Shown one piece after another: positions 46,831 to 56,963 of a DNA stretch of 64,000 bases (position 1 is the first letter of the stretch; each line of letters opens with the position of its first letter). Under the pieces are notes generated by a model. It saw nothing but the letters and a program-made list of their open reading frames with translations, ran no database searches and was not told where the DNA came from. Made by a program: the position numbers and the translations under genes. Location of the stretch: the NCBI GenBank assembly GCA_024291935.2, contig CM044315.1, forward strand, positions 52,984,385 through 53,048,384, given 5' to 3'. Origin of the DNA: Okapia johnstoni (Eukaryota; Chordata; Mammalia; Artiodactyla; Giraffidae).

Positions 46831-46944
46831 TTTTTTTTCTTTGGCTGTACTTCATGCATTTCAGGGTCTTAGTTCTCTAACCAGGGATTGAACCCACACC
46901 CTAGGCAGTGAAAGCATGGGTCCTAACCACTAGACCACCAGGGA
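46831..46944 (-). mobile_element. CHR-type tRNA-derived SINE, antisense
   Basis: A T-run, TTTGGCTGTACTTCATGCAT, GGGTCTTAGTTCTCTAACCA, GGGATTGAACCCACACCCTA and the head complement TCCTAACCACTAGACCACCA. This is the cetartiodactyl CHR pattern, older than Bov-tA and without a BovA body. Confidence 0.88.
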
Positions 46945-47088
46945 TAGATTGGGAGATTGGCATTGACATATATACATTACTATATATAAAATAGATAACT
47001 AATAAGAATCTACTGCATAGGGAGCTCTACTCAGTACTCTGCAATGACCTAAATGGGAATAGAATCTCAAAAAGGGTGATGTATATAT

Positions 47089-47112
47089 GTGTGTGTATGT
47101 GTGTGTGTGTAT
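47089..47112. repeat. (TG)n microsatellite
   Basis: Imperfect TG tract at the left edge of a dimeric SINE; a similar GTATGTGTGTG motif recurs at its right edge, consistent with a target-site duplication within TG sequence. Confidence 0.8.
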
Positions 47113-47113
47113 G

Positions 47114-47421
47114 AAAAGTGAAAGTGACTCTGTCATGTCAGACTCTGCCACCCCATGGGCTATACAGTCCATGGAATTCTCCAGGCCGTAAGACTAGAGT
47201 AGGTAGCCTTTCCCTTCTCCAGGGGATCTTTCCAACCCAGGGATCAAACCCAGGTCTCCACTGCAGGTGGATTCTTTACTAGCTGAGCCACAGGGGAAGC
47301 CCAAGAATACTGGAGTGGGTAGCCTATCCATTTTCTAGGGTATCTTCCCAACCCAGGAATCCAGCTGGGGTCTCCTGCATTGCAGGTGGATTATTTGCCA
47401 ACTGAGCTATCAGGGAAGCCC
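47114..47421 (-). mobile_element. Dimeric Bov-tA2-type SINE, antisense
   Basis: Complement of the two-headed form: BovA part, first head complement CTAGCTGAGCCACAGGGGAA near 47279, then a second head-and-loop unit ending in CAACTGAGCTATCAGGGAAG. Third dimeric copy in the window, after 37048 and with 59641. Confidence 0.92.
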
Positions 47422-47435
47422 ATGTATGTGTGTAA

Positions 47436-47501
47436 ATACATACACACACACACACATACACACACACACAGATAGATAGATAGAAAGATAAATAGATAGA
47501 T
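47436..47501. repeat. (CA)n and (GATA)n compound microsatellite
   Basis: CA-rich run to about 47470, then GATA units with one AAGA interruption to about 47501. It lies between two oppositely oriented SINEs. Confidence 0.92.
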
Positions 47502-47750
47502 AGACTGGAGAAGTAAATGGCAACCCACTCCAGTATTCTTGCCTAGAGAATCCTGTGGACAAGGAGTCTGGTGGCTGCTGTCCATAGGGTCACATAGAGT
47601 TGGACACGACTGAAGTGGCTTAGCATGCATGCATGCATTGGAGAAGGAAATGGCAACCCACTGCAGTATCCTTGCTTGGAGAATCCCAGGAAGTGAGAAG
47701 CTTGTTGGGCTGCCATCTATGGGATCGCATAGAGTCGGAGCATAAGTCAC
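47502..47750 (+). mobile_element. BOV-A2 SINE, sense
   Basis: Two BovA monomers; the junction near 47622-47640 is a short GCAT repeat (GCATGCATGCATGCA) instead of the usual CACTTTCAC linker. The end is truncated at about GTCGGAGCATAAGTCAC, without the AGC tail. Confidence 0.88.
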
Positions 47751-47755
47751 TGGAA

Positions 47756-47885
47756 GTGGAAGTGTGAAAGTGTCAATCGTGTTCAACTCTTTGAACCCCA
47801 TGGACTGTAGTCTGCCAGGCTCCTTTGTCTCTGGAATTCTCCAGACAAGAATACCCGGGAATGGGTTGCCATGCCACTCTCCATT
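47756..47885 (-). mobile_element. BovA fragment, antisense
   Basis: GTGTGAAAGTGTCAATCGTG, CCCCATGGACTGTAGTCTGC, AATGGGTTGCCATGCCACTC: the complement of one BovA monomer, only a few bases from the end of a sense BOV-A2. It may be a palindromic rearrangement or independent insertions. Confidence 0.88.
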
Positions 47886-48146
47886 GGGTGACAGTTATTT
47901 CTGGGAGTACAAATTTTCTTTGACTTCCTAGTTATATTTGGTTTGTGGCTGGGCAACTTCCTTCATATCCTTTGGTAGATGAGAGATGAAGTTGCCTAAA
48001 ATGCGAATTTTTCAAAATGCTGAAAACTGTCTATCAGAACTATGGGGAATTCAGATGGGCAAAGGGCTATAGGGTAGAATTTCAATAGCATCTGCTTTAA
48101 GATACCGTTGAGATCTTTTATCCATCAAAATTGAGTATTTCAGAAA
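47886..48146. other. No recognised feature
   Basis: Short unassigned spacer. Confidence 0.5.
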
Positions 48147-48262
48147 ATTCACTGGCTATCCAGTGGTTAGGACTCTGCATTTTCACTGATGAGGTCCCAG
48201 ATTTGATCCCTGCTTGAGGGACTAAGATTCCACAAGCCAAGTAACACAGCCAATAAATAAAT
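48147..48262 (+). mobile_element. CHR-type tRNA-derived SINE, sense
   Basis: Head CACTGGCTATCCAGTGGTTA, GGACTCTGCATTTTCACTG, loop TTTGATCCCTGCTTGAGGGA, end CCAATAAATAAATG. Pairs in type, opposite in strand, with the copy at 46831. Confidence 0.88.
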
Positions 48263-48889
48263 GATTTCAATGCTTCACACTTTTGCTTCAACAGCACTAG
48301 TCATCAAAAAAATACATCAATATTTTATGGTTATCTTTGATTACCATACATTCAACTGAAACAAAATTCCTAAGTGCTTCAGGTGCAAATTCTAGCTCAA
48401 TTGACCATAATAGAGTTTAGGAACATAATAAGCTGCTTAATTTACATTCAGGTAGCTCTTGCTCAGTCCTGAACTAGCCCCAGCAATTCTACAAGGATAA
48501 GATGTTAAGCCATCTTCCTTTCTTTCAGCTGCAATCGTGCATTTGGTTCCATAGAGTTCTGCCTTTGCCCATTCCCACCATTTTTCAACATGACTATATA
48601 GAGCAAAGACTTTACTGTCTTTACTTATTATCTCCAATGACAAGGAAGTAGATTCTTTGTATTTTTAAGGCACTAATTGTCCCTCAGTGAAATAGAAAAA
48701 GTGCCAACCCAAAAGCCAACATTTAGAGTCCTTCATTTTAACAATGTGAACAAAAAGGGGGAATTTAGAGTCAGATATATCAAGTTTAAAATTTTTGCTT
48801 CTCCTTTCCCTAAGAATCTCTTTTTAGGAGTTTGATGTGTCCTTTGAAGATCTGGTAAAATCAGTACAACCCCAATAAAATATCACTAG
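48263..48889. other. No recognised feature
   Basis: The 68-codon minus frame at 48437-48643 has no motif; nothing else assignable. Confidence 0.5.
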
Positions 48890-49015
48890 TAAAATAGGGA
48901 TACTATTAATTATCTCATAGCAATAGAGTGAGGAATAATGAAATATCATATGTAAGAAGCCTAGTACAATGACAAGTCCATAATATGCATTCAGTAATGG
49001 AGACTATGATTGTTA
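48890..49015 (+). mobile_element. MIR SINE fragment, sense
   Basis: GTAAAATAGGGATACTATTA, GAGTGAGGAATAATGAAAT, AGCCTAGTACAATGACAAGT and CATAATATGCATTCAGTAAT follow the MIR 3' half. Confidence 0.7.
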
Positions 49016-50264
49016 ACAGAAACATTTTCAAGCAAGCCATTATGTTTACATGCTTCAAACCATAAAGATGATATAGATAAATCTTACTGAAAATTATATA
49101 TCAGGTAGATGATAAAACTATTATAATGTCCCTCAAAGACAACTATAATGACTTTTCAAATTTCTTTGCTGCAGCAAAGTACATTTCTTGGGTTTATTAT
49201 GTGTTAGGAGAAGGAAAATAATTTCTTATATTACATAATAGGAGATTTAAATCAAAAAGAGTCCATATCTTTTCAACAATTGTCATATGCTACAATTATG
49301 TCAACAGATGTGTATCTTAAATCCACCTACAGGAAGTAAAGTTTACCACACTACTGCTACCATTACTCATTAAAGCTTTGTCCTAATATGTTATCACCAA
49401 CATTTTATACCATTACTTCACACTTTTAAACATGTATTTTGCTTTGCCACTTTCAATTTTGAATCTTTAATGACTATTTCTGAAAGTGACTAACAGCAGA
49501 AAAGAAACAGCAAGAAACAGTATTTAAGTTCCTTTACAAGTGAAATAAGTCAATTTAATTGTCTCAGCCCATGTCTCCACCCTCACCTTCAAGGTATTAT
49601 AGCTCTCTGATTCCTCTTCAAAGACATGTGCACTAATCTTCCCTTTGAGATAAACTAGGAACAATGTTTTATTAATCATAAATCACAACGATGTTAGATA
49701 TTAATATTTCCTGCCTAGATAGACAGAATTTTAAAAAAATATTATAAATTTATTTCTCATCTATATCTACACCCAAAGAAAAAACTTTGAAAATAGCAAT
49801 TTGTTTTTTGAAAATCAGTCAAATTCTTTTCATCAGTTCATGAACAGTGAATATTGGAAATCACTGCCTCCTTTCACTTTCAAGATATTAGATTTACTTA
49901 TAGGAACTAAGTTAAGAAGCCTTATACTTCCATATATATTTTGGAGGTTTTCTAATTGCCCACCATTTTATAAAGGTCATCATTCACTAGTGTAATAGTT
50001 CAAGAAGATTGGTATTTTGCTTATAATGGGCATTACTCTTGTACAGAATCTTGCAGGCTACACATCAGACCTGTATATCTAGGAAGCAGAAAATGATTGA
50101 TGACTAATGAAAACATTACCTACAGGCTGACAGCACCAAAAAGTAAGGATTTACACTAATTTGAAGTGAAAAATGCCTTACCACTAAGAAAAATGTCCAA
50201 TACCTCAAATAACAAGAAAAGAGCTCTCAGTTATTTGGAAGTAAAAGTATAGATTTATGACACT
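49016..50264. other. No recognised feature
   Basis: About 1.2 kb free of assignable repeats; the 64-codon plus frame at 49801-49995 has no motif. Confidence 0.5.
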
Positions 50265-50400
50265 CTTTTATTTATACATTAAGAACTTATTATATAAAAA
50301 TGCTTCATTTTATGTTGTGGAGATTTAACAGCAAATAAGAAAAATGTCCTACCTCCATGAACTTGTTTCATGGGAGAAATCACAAACATATACATATTCC
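50265..50400 (+). mobile_element. L2 fragment, sense
   Basis: TTATATAAAAATGCTTCATT, TTGTGGAGATTTAACAGCAA, ATAAGAAAAATGTCCTACCT and CCATGAACTTGTTTCATGGG match the ordered blocks of an L2 3' part. Confidence 0.6.
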
Positions 50401-50871
50401 ACCAGAAATTTTATGTAAAAAGTAGAAAGTCTCATTTTTCTAATATATAGTTTAACAAAATTTGTCACTTACTCATTTACAGAATAGGGGGAAAAAAACA
50501 TGAATGTTTTTAATTTCTCATAAAGTTTTATTTTTTCCTGCCAGATAATCAATGTATATAAATATCAGTGGATGAGGTGAGACCACTATAGAAATATAAC
50601 TATAGAAATATAGAGTTCTATATATTTTATCATATTTTCACCTCCCGTTAAGTTTTATTATACCTATTTTCTAGAGTAGTATCCATCTTCCAATGGATAC
50701 AGCACTCCTGTTATCTTGGTATGTCTATTTCCTCCTTCAGATCTATCTGTTTATCTTGTACATGATGCCTGGTAGTAATGCCATTTAAGGCATAATTGTG
50801 CTTTTCATCATTAATGAAAATTTTCCATTAAAAAATGACCTGATAATTGTTAATGGATAATATGTGGTATC
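50401..50871. other. No recognised feature
   Basis: AT-rich with short near-repeats around 50580-50630 (ACTATAGAAATATA occurs twice). Nothing assignable. Confidence 0.5.
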
Positions 50872-50997
50872 TGGAGAAGGAAATGGCAACCCACTCCAGT
50901 ATTCTTGCCTGGAGAATCCCATGGGCAGAGGAGCCTTGGGCCACAGTCCATGGGGTCACAAACAGTCGAACACAACTGAGCAACTAAACAACAACAC
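50872..50997 (+). mobile_element. BovA SINE monomer, sense
   Basis: CTGGAGAAGGAAATGGCAAC to GAGCAACTAAACAACAACAC. It has a possible direct repeat, TGTGGTAT upstream and CGTGGTAT downstream. A single monomer with no tRNA-like head. Confidence 0.92.
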
Positions 50998-51775
50998 GTG
51001 GTATGTTCCTCATTTTTAGGTCTTAGTGTAAGTGATACAGTGGTGAAGAAAGTGACAAAAGTTTCTACCTTCAAGTAATGCAAGTAGTACAAGAGATTAA
51101 TTATAAACAAAACATAATTAATATCTCATTATTGGTTCATTCGTTATAACAGAAAATGTTAAGCAAGAAATATAAAATTCATATATAATATATGATATGC
51201 TGTCAGGTGTAATTTGATCACACTTTGAACAAGAAATAGGGCAGGATGGGGAGACTTGAAAGTGACTAGATGCTGTCTATGGGGTCGCACAGAGTTGCAC
51301 ACTACTCAAGTGACTTAGCAGCAGCAGCATATGGAATGTATGAGACTATTTTACATAGTGTTGCCTGTCAGAGAAGGATGTAAGAAGGTAACATTTGAGT
51401 AAAGTCCATAATGAAATGACATAAAGAACCATGTGAATGTTTAGGGCAAAAGTATTCCAGACCAAATAACGAGCAAGTTCAAGGGATTTAGGTTAGACAT
51501 ATGCTCAACAAATTAAAAAGATAGTTAAAGCACAGCAAGTTATGGGTACACAGAAGGGTCAGATAATGTTGGGCCTTGTTTCTTATGGAAAATACTTAGG
51601 ATTTTATTCATTAAATATAATGAGAAGTTTCTCAAGAGTCTGAGGCAGAGAAATGATATAATATCACTTGTGTCTGACAAGGTTCATTGTCTGTTGTAGC
51701 AGAGTAAAGAGTGTATGCAGGGAAAATATTGAGGAGGCTATTGCTATACTTCAGGTCATGCAATGGTGACTTAGT
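50998..51775 (+). mobile_element. L2 LINE 3' part, sense
   Basis: About 0.7 kb of decayed L2 in order: GAAGAAAGTGACAAAAGTTT, GTTTCTACCTTCAAGTAAT, CAGAGAAGGATGTAAGAAGG, AAAAGTATTCCAGACCAAAT, TTGGGCCTTGTTTCTTATGG, AGGATTTTATTCATTAAATA and CAGAGAAATGATATAATATC. A BOV-A2 fragment interrupts it at 51262-51328. It is one of the oldest recognisable elements here. Confidence 0.75.
51262..51328 (+). mobile_element. BOV-A2 3' end, sense
   Basis: GCTGTCTATGGGGTCGCACA, AGTGACTTAGCAGCAGCAGC: the last 65 bases or so of BOV-A2 with a short AGC tail, severely 5'-truncated, inside L2. Confidence 0.88.
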
Positions 51776-52328
51776 CTTTTCTTAGTTTTCTTTTATTTTT
51801 AAATAAAGGAAGCTCTGAGAGAGTGAGACTCAGGATATGGATTTATTTTTCTAATGCCTAGAAAAGCACAGACCATAAAGTAGGTACTCAAACAAATATC
51901 TCACATATGAACAAAATAGTGGTAACTTGACCACAATTTTAGTCTGAGAAAGAAAGAAACCTAAAAAATAAAATGTTCTCCAAATATCTGTATTACAAAT
52001 TTTGCAATATAATGATATCTCACCGATACAATATATTCACTTTAAATGTAATATGTATAGGAGGGTAAATGTTTCTCAGTAAAGCACACCACACAGATCA
52101 TGAAAATTCTAATATGTGAAGATTTTTAAGCTGATATACTTTAACATGTTACTTCATATTAAGAATAATAACCAAAATTAGAATTATTATTAATGCAAAA
52201 TAATTAAAATGCATCATATCAATATCTTTTATGGGAGTCTTATTGTAAATAGTATAAGAAGCCCCAAAGAAAGAATATGAATTCTAATACTGGATGACCT
52301 TTGACAAAACTTTGAGTTTTCTTATTTG
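51776..52328. other. No confident feature
   Basis: Around 51840-51910 a CAGACCATAAAGTAGGTACTC-like stretch may be a scrap of MIR or L2. The rest is AT-rich and unassigned. Confidence 0.45.
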
Positions 52329-52582
52329 TTGCTGTTCAGTTGCTAAGTCATGTCCTATGCTTTGAGAATCCATGGATTGTAACATGCCAGGCTTCCCTGT
52401 CCTCCACTATCTCCTGGAGTTTGCTCAAGTTCATATCCATTGAGTAATTCTTTCTATATATCTCATCCTCTGCTGCCTTCTTTTCTTTTTGACTTCCTTC
52501 ATTCCCAGCATAAGGATCTTTTCCAATGAGTCAGCTCTTTGAATCAGGTGGCCAAAGTATTGGAGCTTCAGCTTTAACATTT
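52329..52582 (-). mobile_element. BovB 3' fragment, antisense
   Basis: GCTGTTCAGTTGCTAAGTCA, CATGCCAGGCTTCCCTGTCC, TCCTGGAGTTTGCTCAAGTT, CAGGTGGCCAAAGTATTGGA. Older-looking than the copies at 16211 and 63157. Confidence 0.93.
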
Positions 52583-52681
52583 ATGGCATTCTTATTTATA
52601 GGTTGTGACTAACATTTTGTTGTTACACCTAATTTAGAAGGTTAATAAGAAAAATCAACATGATGACATATCTGAAAGCAG

Positions 52682-52892
52682 TGTGTGTGTGTGTGTTTTA
52701 GTCGCTCAGTTGTATCCCACTTTCCGTGACTTCATGGACCTGTCAGGGTCCTATGTCCGTGGAACTCTCCAGGCAAGAATACTGGAGTGGCTTGCCTTGC
52801 TCTCCTCCAGGGGATTTCCCAACAAGGGATCGAACCTAGGTCTCCCACGTTGCAGGTGGATTCTTTACTGTCTGAGTCACCAGGGGAGCCCT
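52682..52892 (-). mobile_element. Bov-tA SINE, antisense, with (TG)n tail
   Basis: Starts at a TG tract (52682-52696), then TTTTAGTCGCTCAGTTGTAT, CAAGAATACTGGAGTGGCTT, GATCGAACCTAGGTCTCCCA and head complement CTGAGTCACCAGGGGAGCCC. Confidence 0.94.
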
Positions 52893-52902
52893 TTATTATA
52901 GC

Positions 52903-53219
52903 CAGTGACTCCCAAACTTGGAGAAGGAAATGGCAACCCACTCCAGTATTCTTGCTTGGAGAATCCCATGGACAGAGGAGCCTGGCAGGCTACAGCCCAA
53001 GGGGTTGCAAGAGTCTGACACGACATAGTAACTAAACCACCACCCAAACTTGACAACATATCAGCATCATATGAAAATCTTATTAAAACTTAAGATCTCA
53101 GAGTCCTTAGAGTTCCTGAATCAGTAGTTCTGGACAAAATCTGAGAATTTTCATTTATAGCAAATTCACAGATAGTGCTGCCACTATTGTTCTGGGAACC
53201 ACATTGTGGGAACTACTGC
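52903..53219 (+). mobile_element. MER5A-like DNA transposon, split by BovA
   Basis: Non-autonomous hAT-type element. Left end CAGTGACTCCCAAACTTG (52903-52920), then after the SINE CATATCAGCATCATATGAAA, GAATCAGTAGTTCTGGACAA, GAGAATTTTCATTTATAGC and the right end TTGTGGGAACTACTG. The ends are roughly complementary (CAGTG against CTACTG). It encodes nothing. Confidence 0.82.
52921..53042 (+). mobile_element. BovA SINE monomer, sense, with target-site duplications
   Basis: GAGAAGGAAATGGCAACCCA to GACATAGTAACTAAACCAC. The perfect direct repeat CCCAAACTTG at 52911-52920 and 53043-53052 marks the insertion point inside the MER5A-like left end. Confidence 0.95.
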
Positions 53220-53380
53220 TTTTGGAGATAATGAGCATTTATAGAATTAGAGAAAAATAATAGTTTTTTTTTTGTGTGTGTGTGTGTTAGAATGAACTGT
53301 CTCTCAATCAATCTGTATGCAGAATTTCTTTGGAATGAAATATAACCAACAATAAACAACCACTTCAAATGGGAAAAACG
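53220..53380. other. Short spacer with TG run
   Basis: A T-run and TG tract at about 53263-53288; nothing else. Confidence 0.5.
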
Positions 53381-53409
53381 TCTTTACCACTAGCACCACC
53401 TGGGAAACC
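53381..53409 (-). mobile_element. Bov-tA head scrap, antisense
   Basis: CTTTACCACTAGCACCACCT followed by GGGAAACC is the complement of the first 28 bases or so of Bov-tA, with no body. Possibly a deletion remnant. Confidence 0.6.
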
Positions 53410-56047
53410 TCAAATGGAAAAAAAAAAAGTCAAAGTAACTACAAACAAATTTGAACATTTCAATAACTGAAATACTACTCTATGGGAACTGTCCTGAATG
53501 AGCTAAAAGATACAAATCTAAATTCCAACTGACAGAGGCAAATCCATCTCTTACTAGAGTTGAAAGTTGAAATTACATATCTATTATTCATTATATTAAA
53601 ATCACTGAGGTGTAAAATTATAGGTGCAGTATCAATTGCTGTGTATTATTTATTTATTCAAAAAAGTCAAAATCTTTAAGGTGTGGCTATATTTTTGATA
53701 ATAACTTTCCTTACAGTGTTACTTATGACCAAAGAATAAGTTAATCAATATTTTTTTAAAGCAGCTGAAGAACCTATTGGAAACATTAGAAACATTATTC
53801 AAAATGCTTTTGGAAAAGCATTTTGTAGACACCAGAAAGACAAAAAAATCTAGGTAGAAACCTAGACAATTCTTTATGATCTATCCTCTCAGCTTTAGAA
53901 AATCAAGTCACCTAATGGAATATAAGTTAAAGTTCAAGAACCTGGTTCTACTTCTAAAACTTCTATATAAATGTTATATTCTTTAAACTCTCTCTTTTTG
54001 GTGTATTTTGTTGCTACAAGCAAGGAAACCTGTATTAATGACTGCCCTCTCCTTATTACAGAAGCATGATGCTATCCTTGGTAAGGAGTTTAAATGAGCT
54101 TTCATCTAACGACATGTGAAGGAAACAAAACTGTTTTTAACATCTACCTCTGAGCCACAATCACCTATGAAGAAATATATATATATATACACATATATTT
54201 ATAAATATATAAATATAAGAAATGAAGAAATATGAATATAAATATAAAAATTAAGAAATATATATATTTATATTTATATATATTTCCAGCAATGAGAGAG
54301 ATGATGAACGAAGTAAAGATCAATGATTCATAAATTTCTTTGGCACACAAATATCTTTATACAACTTTTGCCTCAAAAAATATGGGAGCTGCATTCCAAA
54401 GAAAACTTAGAACTTTTTTACCTCCAGATACAAATTCACTTAATTTTTTATTATAATATAACTAATTTGACAATATACCTAGTCTGAGGCCTTATCAAAT
54501 GAATAGGGAAAATACAAAGAAGGAGAGTAAGATATGGAAAATTTCATGTTTTCCAGTAAAATGGGTATTCTGTTTCTAAAGAGGAAAGAATTAAGCTTAA
54601 TATGATATGAAAAGAGCTACTCCTATGTTTGTTTGTCTAAAATAGATGTTTAGCTGTTACCTTGAATCTGAGTCAGAAGACGTGGTAATACTTGACACAG
54701 TTTTGGATAGATGCTGTTACTGCTTTTGAGACAAGCATTTCTGCCCCCTTTTGTGACATTAACCTACCTGGATACTAGATTTGTTGAGTGCACATTAAAT
54801 CATTGGATTTTTGGATCACTCAAAATGTTCTTTTGGCTAACTTGCTAGAAACAATACTAAGGGGAAACAAGTATCCTATGTTATGAAGAACTTCTTAACA
54901 TTATTCTCTTCTAGAAATTCTGCATAATAATGAAAACCAGTTTGCATATGCTAGAGTCTTACCCTCAGTGGTGATTTGCTTCTGCAGAGTTACCATATTA
55001 CTTTGGGCATCCTCTGAGAGTCCTTGCCTCAACTACCAACATTACTGTTTTCATTCCCAACAACTCAATTCTATCAGTTCATTTTCAGTTTATGGGCACA
55101 GGTGAGATGTACAGCACTCAGGTGCCAGAAGATGGAGAAGGTTCTAGTGAAGCTTGAATAAATGCAATTCAGTAGAGGCCAGGATAACAAATCTTAGTAC
55201 TCCTATCAGAATTAGTTTTCCACAGGTGACAAATCAAATCTCAGAGACTTCAGAGCATTTGTACCTGCCTCCAAATGCCTTAGAGGATTGTATTTTAAAG
55301 TGTATTTATAAAGGTGTGTTCACTTACATTGAAACATGTTTTACAGTTCAAAATGAAGATAATATCCCATAATAATCTCTTTATTTTCTATCCCCTATTG
55401 TTTAAATGAACAACCAATCAAGCATGGTACATTCACTAAAGAAGCCTCAATCTAAAGTGCTATGACTATGCAAAAGATTTGGAAAGAAAATATGCCAATA
55501 ATTCAGCTTTTCCTATCCAGAAATAAATAGGTTCAAATGCTTTATAAATTTCTATAGAAAGTATCAATGTAATGTATAATTTCAAATGTTTATCCTAGCA
55601 TCTAAAAATCTACATACATTTCCATTAAAAAGCAAGAATTTTATTGAGCCAGGGCCCCCTAGAGGAATTCTGAGCTTGCAGACCAAGCCTCTTGGGCATG
55701 AGCCACACTCTGTCCCTGTTTACCAGAGACAGAACAGTTTCATAAATCGTTAGCAGTGTTGCTGCTTCATTGAAATCACAAGACTGTTTTATTCTGAAAG
55801 ATAATTTTTACAAGTTATAGCAATAGAGAACATGAGAGTACAGATTGCTCTAGAAAGTTCTCATATCTCTTTCTTTCTGTCTTGAAATATTATGCTTACT
55901 CACTACTTCATAATAATTCTGTTAGACTAAGTGAGTTGCTCATGACCCCAAATGACCTAATATTGTGGTTTGATACCATTTCTATTTCAATGACTCATTT
56001 CAAAAAAAATAATGTATTTATTTCTAAGTGGAGGATAATAGCTTTAA
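53410..56047. other. Longest stretch without assignable repeats
   Basis: About 2.6 kb. It includes a perfect 11-base palindrome pair at 53801-53824, TA-rich low-complexity sequence at 54175-54290, a more balanced stretch at about 54660-55150, and at 55625-55750 an unassigned segment whose complement ends in an AATAAA-like signal. Frames at 55154-55372 and 55882-56082 lack motifs. Confidence 0.5.
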
Positions 56048-56545
56048 AATGTTGTATTGATTTCTGCCATACATCAACATGAATCAGCCATAGGTGTATA
56101 TATGTCCCCTATTTCTTGAACCTCCCTCCCATCCCATCCTGCCCCTCTAGGTTGTCACAGAGCACTAGGTTGAGCTCCCTGCGTCATTCAGCAAAATCCC
56201 ACTATGTATTTTGCATATGGTCATGTATATGTTTCAATGATACTATCTCAATTTGTCCCACCCTCTCCTTCCACCACTGTGTCCATAAGTCTGTTCTCCA
56301 TGTCTGTATCTCTATTGCTGCCTTGCAAATAGGTTCTTCAGGACCATTTATCTAGACTCCATACATATGCATTAATATATGATATTTGCTTTTCTCTTTC
56401 TGATTTACTTCAGTCTGTATAACAGGCTCTAGGTTCATCCACCTTACTAGAACTGACTCAAATGTGGTCCTTTTTATGACTGAGCAATATTCCATTGTAT
56501 ATATGTACCACTACTTTTTATCCATTAATCAGTCAGTAGACATTG
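56048..56545 (-). mobile_element. L1 3' end, antisense
   Basis: Ruminant L1 3' UTR and ORF2 end in reverse: CATACATCAACATGAATCAG, CTCCCTCCCATCCCATCCTG, GTCTGTATCTCTATTGCTGC, ACTGAGCAATATTCCATTGT. Its truncation end abuts BovB at about 56546. The 79-codon plus frame at 56116-56355 is antisense to it. Confidence 0.93.
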
Positions 56546-56963
56546 ATTTTGACTAGACAGACCATTGTTGGCAAAGTAATGTCTCTGCTTTTTAATACAC
56601 TGTCTAGGTTTGTCATAGCTTTTCTTCCAAGGTGCAAGCGTCTTCTAATTTCATGGCTGCAGTCTCCATCTGCAGTGATTTTGGAGCCCAAGAAAATAAA
56701 GTCTCTTACTGTTTCCATTGTTTCCCGATGTATTTGCCATGAAGTGATGGAACCCGATGCCATGATCTTCAGTTTTTGAATGCTGAGTTTAAGCCAGCTC
56801 TTTCACTGTCATCTTTCACTTTTGTCAAGATTCTCTTTAGTTCCTCTTCTATTTATGCCATTAGGGTAGTATCATCTGCATATCTGAGGTTGTTATTTCT
56901 CTCAGCAATCTTGACTCCAGCTTGTGCTTCATCCTGCCCAGCATTTCTCATGATGTACTCTGC

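Noticed and set aside
47436..47501. CRISPR-like tandem array
   Set aside because: Short-period CA and GATA microsatellites, with no spaced repeats of CRISPR size; the genome is mammalian.
47391..47801. 136-codon minus frame
   Set aside because: Composed of BovA, BOV-A2 and CA/GATA microsatellite sequence; the CVCVCV and YLSIYL runs are repeat translation.
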